Source: CAZIAK01 sp964537035 (GTDB lineage Bacteria; Planctomycetota; B15-G4). From it: a stretch of DNA of 25,113 bases. Shown in pieces: positions 22,028-25,113 of this stretch; position 1 is the first letter of the stretch, and each line of letters opens with the position of its first letter. The translations under genes and the position numbers were made by a program. The notes beneath the pieces are model-generated. The model had not been told where the DNA came from. It searched no databases and was given only the letters and a program-made list of their open reading frames with translations. The stretch spans positions 1 to 25,113 of the forward strand of contig CAZIAK010000059.1 of NCBI GenBank assembly GCA_964537035.1, written 5' to 3'.

Positions 22028-23044
22028 ATGAACATCCGTAAACTGAAGACCCTGCTGTGGATGTTTTGCCTCGTGGCCTTTGTGGGCGCGGGCTACACCT
22101 TCTACGACATCTGGTCTGGCAAGAAAGAGCTGCGCTACAAGCCTCGCGAAGCGACGGTTTTTCACGACCTGATCCAGAGCAAGGTCGGTGAGGTCGAGAC
22201 CCGCAATGACGGCCCGGTCTACTACAGCCCAGAGCGATATCAAGGGCTCTGGCTGGCGCGGCTCGACGGCAGCCTGCCGCCGGTGATTGAACTGACCGAG
22301 GCTGGCGAGGGCGGACCGGCAGTCGAGCAGGCCTTCGTCCTGCCGCCCATCAGCAGCGTTCTGAACCTGGGCATGATTGTCTACGCCGACAAGCCGCTGG
22401 ATCGCTTTGTGGCCTTGACCTACACGGACGGGCAACTTGGCATGGCGACCCAGGGCAAGGCGCGGCGTCTCCATGTCTCAGAAGGTGAAGCCTTGAAGGC
22501 TCCCTACGACGAGGCTCCGTATTTCGGCAAGTTGCTGGCCATCGGTCGCCAGTCCGTCACCTTTCAGTGGGGCGACCACGAGGAGCAGGTCACCCCCGGA
22601 CTCGGCTCCGACGGCGCCCAAAAGCCCATCGCCGATTGGACCTTCGATGAGGTCGTCGACCCGACGGAGGCCCTCGACGGCGTCCCCGAGGAGTCCATCG
22701 AGCTGGAGCCGGGCAAATGGGTCATCGGCCAGAACGACCTCAAGTTGATCGAAGACGATGCCCAGCGCATCCTGAACGAAGACCTGAATATCCGCAGCTT
22801 GCCGCCGTCCGGCGAGGGCAAGCGCTCGACGCTGGAGCTGACCCACGTGGAGCCCGGCTCGTTGCCGTCGCGCTACGGCTTCGCTTCAGGAGATCGGATC
22901 ATCTCGGTCAACGGCATCCCCATGACCTCTCTGGCCTCGGCGACCAACTGGTACAAGCAGAACTCGACCCTGCCGTCGTACCACGTGGTCTATGAGCGTC
23001 TCGGCGCCCAGAAGGCCACCACGATCTACAACAAGAGCAACTGA
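22028..23044 (+). CDS. Membrane-anchored PDZ-domain protein, GspC-like
   Basis: This 338-residue protein has a short basic N-terminus and one membrane helix at about residues 9-27 (LWMFCLVAFVGAGYTFYDIW). A periplasmic region follows, and a PDZ-like domain at about 265-332 (VEPGSLPSRYGFASGDRIISVNGIP, split here by a short loop). Single N-terminal anchor, middle region and C-terminal PDZ are the arrangement of type II secretion protein GspC, and the PDZ resembles that class. No other secretion gene is adjacent, so the family assignment is tentative. It follows obgE by 100 bp, a gap that contains a bulged hairpin at about 21957-21982. It lies 15 bp before coaX. Confidence 0.6.
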   Translation: MNIRKLKTLLWMFCLVAFVGAGYTFYDIWSGKKELRYKPREATVFHDLIQSKVGEVETRNDGPVYYSPERYQGLWLARLDGSLPPVIELTEAGEGGPAVEQAFVLPPISSVLNLGMIVYADKPLDRFVALTYTDGQLGMATQGKARRLHVSEGEALKAPYDEAPYFGKLLAIGRQSVTFQWGDHEEQVTPGLGSDGAQKPIADWTFDEVVDPTEALDGVPEESIELEPGKWVIGQNDLKLIEDDAQRILNEDLNIRSLPPSGEGKRSTLELTHVEPGSLPSRYGFASGDRIISVNGIPMTSLASATNWYKQNSTLPSYHVVYERLGAQKATTIYNKSN

Positions 23045-23059
23045 GTCCGGCGCGGGGCC

Positions 23060-23749
23060 GTGTTCACCGTCGACATTGGCAACTCGTCCCTGACCGTGGG
23101 CTCTTGGCTGGATGGCCAGGTCTCGGTCAGCCGCTTCAGGTCGCCCGCCGAGGCGGCACGGGCCATCCACGGGCCCGTGGCCATCATCTCGGTCTCGGCA
23201 GATCGGCTGGCCGAACTGCTGGCCGCATTGCCCGCCGAGTGGAGGCGCGAGGCCACGGTGCTCGGGGGCATCCCCGAGGCCATGGAGTTGGCCGACCCCA
23301 GGCTGGCCGAAAGCACGGGGCAGGATCGCCTCGCCGCGGCTCTGGCTGCGAGCCCCGGCCCGGCCATCGTGATCGACGCGGGTACAGCGCTCACGGTCGA
23401 CCTGGTCGACGGGCAGGGCGTTTTTCTGGGGGGCTTCATCGCACCGGGCCCCCAGGCCGCTCTGGAGGGGCTGTCTCGGGCGGGCTCAGCCTTGCCCTCC
23501 CTGGAGCCCGGCAGCTGCGGTCTTTCACCTGGGTTGGACACCCGCTCGGCCATGCAGGCTGGGGTCTGGGGCATGGTCCTGGGAGGCTCCGACCTGTTGG
23601 TTGGCGCGGCCCGTCAGGTGCTGCCCGAGGCCAGGTTGGTTGCCACTGGCGGGTGGGCCCGGGCCTGGGTCGCCCAGACAACGCACGCTGCCGTGTCGCT
23701 AGATGAGAGGCTGGTGCACCGAGGCATCGCCTTGTGGGCGAGGCCATGA
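23060..23749 (+). CDS. coaX: Type III pantothenate kinase
   Basis: CoaX phosphorylates pantothenate as the first step of coenzyme A synthesis and is not feedback-inhibited by CoA. The 229-residue protein shows the ASKHA-fold motifs. These are DIGNSS at residues 5-10 (phosphate loop), GQDR at 87-90, DAGTALTVD at 106-114 with the presumed catalytic Asp106, and GGFIAPGPQAALEGL for substrate binding. The length is slightly short for the family (about 240-260) but nothing essential seems missing. The start is GTG, 15 bp after the PDZ gene. The stop overlaps the ATG of a 22-codon ORF (ATGA) that leads into the MnmE-like gene. Confidence 0.93.
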   Translation: MFTVDIGNSSLTVGSWLDGQVSVSRFRSPAEAARAIHGPVAIISVSADRLAELLAALPAEWRREATVLGGIPEAMELADPRLAESTGQDRLAAALAASPGPAIVIDAGTALTVDLVDGQGVFLGGFIAPGPQAALEGLSRAGSALPSLEPGSCGLSPGLDTRSAMQAGVWGMVLGGSDLLVGAARQVLPEARLVATGGWARAWVAQTTHAAVSLDERLVHRGIALWARP

Positions 23750-23814
23750 GGGTGCTGCGCCAGGTCGAGCCAGGGGATGGGGGGCGGTTTCCGGGAGTTC
23801 GTCACCGGTCATGA
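23746..23814 (+). other. 22-codon bridge ORF between coaX and MnmE-like gene
   Basis: An ATG at 23746 overlaps the coaX stop (ATGA) and opens a 22-codon frame (MRVLRQVEPGDGGRFPGVRH, then RS). Its TGA at 23812 in turn overlaps the ATG of the MnmE-like gene (ATGA). The downstream start has only a distant GGGAG (23793-23797). This could be a coupling ORF that carries ribosomes from coaX to the next gene. The peptide itself looks uninteresting, and the arrangement could be chance. Confidence 0.35.
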
Positions 23815-24803
23815 AGCGCTACGTTCGCCTTTCACCCCCCGGATTGGGGGCCGTGGCGATCTGGCGCCTGAGCGACGCGTTGGCCCGGTGGCCCGGCCAA
23901 CTCATCGGCTCTTCGGGGGAGCCCGCGCCCTGGCCAGCGGCGCGACAGGTCCGGCATGGTCTGTGGGTGGGCAGCGAGGGGCCCATCGATGAGATCCTCG
24001 CCGTGGGGGGCGAGGGTTGGCTCGAACTCCAGGTCCACGGCGGCGAGGGGATTCGACGAGCGCTGGAGGATTTCCTGGCGGAGCAAGGCTGGGTCGGGGA
24101 GCAGAGCTCCCGTCACCGCGAGGGGCCGGGCAGCCTCCGGGCAGCCCGAGCCCTGGCTTCTGCTCGGTGGGGGGCCATGGCCCAGCTGGACGACGAGGTC
24201 CGAGAGGTGCTGGCTCAAGACGGGCCCCTGGATCCTGGCGCTCGAGACGAGTTGATCCAGCGGCTGGACCGCAGTCTCGCCTTGGCGGATCACGGGCGGC
24301 GTCTGGCGTCTCCCCCCCTGGTGCGGCTGGTGGGCCAACCCAACGCGGGCAAGAGCACTCTGTTCAATGCCATGCTGTCTGATCGCCGAGCGCTGGTCTC
24401 GCCCCACCCCGGGACCACGAGAGATGCGGTGCGGGCCGGCCTCTCGGTGGTGGGGGTGCCCATGACGCTTGAGGACACCGCTGGCTTCGAAGGCCCCCCG
24501 CTCAGGGAGATCTGCTTTCGCGAACCGGCCCCAGATCTGGTGATTCACGTCCTGCGCCAGCCAGATGAGGTTCAGCTCTCTGGCCCCGCCGTGCTGGTGG
24601 TTCTCGGGAGAGCTGACGAACAGGAGCCGGGAGAACTCCCCGCAGTCAGCGGCCTCACAGGTCAGGGATTGGCGCATCTGCTCGGGGCGCTGGGGCAAGG
24701 GTTGGGGGTTCAGGAGGACCCCTCGGTCGACGACCACGCGCCGCTCCATGCCGAGGCGCTGGCCAGGCTCAGAAGGGCTCGGGCGCGGTTGTCGGCAGGC
24801 TAG
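23811..24803 (+). CDS. Short divergent MnmE/TrmE-like GTPase
   Basis: The 330-residue protein resembles MnmE, the GTPase that with MnmG modifies U34 of certain tRNAs. The N-terminal region has the folate-binding pattern (PGLGAVAIWRLSDA) and the VHGG motif at 75-78. The G domain has G1 GQPNAGKST (175-183), G2 GTTRD (201-205) and G3 DTAG (222-225). Differences from true MnmE (about 450 residues) are large. The central helical domain is much shortened, switch II is short, G4 is GRAD in place of NKxD, and the C-terminal FCIGK with its conserved Cys is absent. It may be a specialised paralogue or a minimal form. The ATG at 23811 is chosen because family similarity starts there and it overlaps the 22-codon ORF. 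Confidence 0.8.
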   Translation: MKRYVRLSPPGLGAVAIWRLSDALARWPGQLIGSSGEPAPWPAARQVRHGLWVGSEGPIDEILAVGGEGWLELQVHGGEGIRRALEDFLAEQGWVGEQSSRHREGPGSLRAARALASARWGAMAQLDDEVREVLAQDGPLDPGARDELIQRLDRSLALADHGRRLASPPLVRLVGQPNAGKSTLFNAMLSDRRALVSPHPGTTRDAVRAGLSVVGVPMTLEDTAGFEGPPLREICFREPAPDLVIHVLRQPDEVQLSGPAVLVVLGRADEQEPGELPAVSGLTGQGLAHLLGALGQGLGVQEDPSVDDHAPLHAEALARLRRARARLSAG

Positions 24804-24845
24804 GCTGTCATTCTCTGGACCCGGCCGTCGTCTGGATTTCAGGCT

Positions 24846-24875
24846 CACCGGGGCTCTCTCACCGAGGCCCCTGTG
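24846..24875 (+). terminator. Weak terminator candidate after MnmE-like gene
   Basis: GGGGC (24850-24854) pairs with GCCCC (24867-24871), extended by CAC/GTG after one mismatch. It is followed by ATTTG, too short a T-tract to be convincing. Confidence 0.25.
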
Positions 24876-24885
24876 ATTTGCCGTG

Positions 24886-24891
24886 TATGAT
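24886..24891 (+). promoter_or_regulatory. -10-like box upstream of lipoprotein gene
   Basis: TATGAT lies 80 bp before the lipoprotein ATG and matches the -10 hexamer proposed for hpf and rplU. I found no good -35 box at the proper distance. Confidence 0.3.
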
Positions 24892-24971
24892 CCAGCGACG
24901 AATCGTGGTGCTATCGGCCTAGCACCTTCCTGCCCAGGCTACTCCCACACCATCTTTGAGGTTGCACATCC

Positions 24972-25113
24972 ATGCGCACAGAGCCATGGCGCGATCGGAT
25001 TCTCCGTGTTGTTCCGGGTGCGCTGCTGTCCCTGGCAGTCCTGCTCCTCGCCGCCTGTGGTGGCGGTGGTGGTGGCGGCGGGGGCGGTGGGGGAGCTGCC
25101 GGTGGCGGGGTCA
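24972..25113 (+). CDS. Glycine-rich lipoprotein, N-terminal fragment
   Basis: The frame opens at ATG 24972 and runs off the window end. A basic N-region (RTEPWRDRILR) and a hydrophobic stretch lead to the lipobox LLAAC with Cys29, so signal peptidase II cleavage and lipid attachment are expected. Twelve consecutive glycines follow the cysteine, then AAGGGV; such a flexible linker often tethers a folded domain to the membrane. The functional domain lies outside the window, so the role cannot be named. Confidence 0.8.
   Translation, partial: MRTEPWRDRILRVVPGALLSLAVLLLAACGGGGGGGGGGGGAAGGGV

Overview
The window looks like chromosomal housekeeping DNA from a GC-rich bacterium with a Gram-negative-style envelope. 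It has high third-position GC, frequent GTG starts, a sigma-54 factor, a lipobox lipoprotein and a GspC/PDZ-like inner-membrane protein. The lysine-rich histone-like protein, the RNase E/G with a very large S1-domain insertion, the PrkA/YeaH/SpoVR set and the sodium:neurotransmitter symporter fit a planctomycete or a related deep lineage. That placement is inference; no 16S gene is present. A run of exactly 100 N inside a tandem repeat shows the sequence is a scaffold.

Layout. 1-376 is non-coding apart from a striking 27-bp inverted repeat. 377-4833 holds a tightly packed stress cluster: PrkA kinase, YeaH/DUF444 VWA protein and SpoVR. On the minus strand, 7055-4841 is a translationally coupled three-gene transport operon: SNF symporter, a 51-residue MetS-like small subunit that is easily missed, and a 2-TM protein. 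7200-7886 is a HAD phosphatase/mutase. 7961-8501 (minus) is a pentapeptide-repeat basic DNA-binding protein broken by the assembly gap. 8502-9002 is regulatory or intergenic sequence.

9003-13239 is an information-processing block: tRNA-Arg(ACG), the deaminase TadA that acts on it, tRNA-Ser(GGA), tRNA-Ser(CGA), SRP RNA, dnaX, ybaB and recR. The order resembles the tadA-scr-dnaX-yaaK-recR region of Bacillus. It runs without a break into rpoN and truA, then hpf, ptsN and an NPr/HPr protein, which is the classic sigma-54/nitrogen-PTS cluster without rapZ. 16908-21927 is a second conserved block: DUF2344 protein, RNase E/G, L21, L27 and Obg. 22028-24803 holds a PDZ-like membrane protein, type III pantothenate kinase and a short, divergent MnmE-like GTPase. 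The window ends inside a glycine-rich lipoprotein.

Most genes are ordinary and well recognised. The material worth a second look is mainly non-coding or at gene junctions. The chief items are the nested long-range inverted repeat between RNase E/G and rplU, the inverted repeat at the left end, the 22-codon bridge ORF between coaX and the MnmE-like gene, the unusual 130-nt DUF2344/RNase overlap, the MetS-like small gene and its third operon partner, and the shortened MnmE-like GTPase. I did not find a clearly novel defence, mobile or biosynthetic system, and no CRISPR array or insertion sequence.
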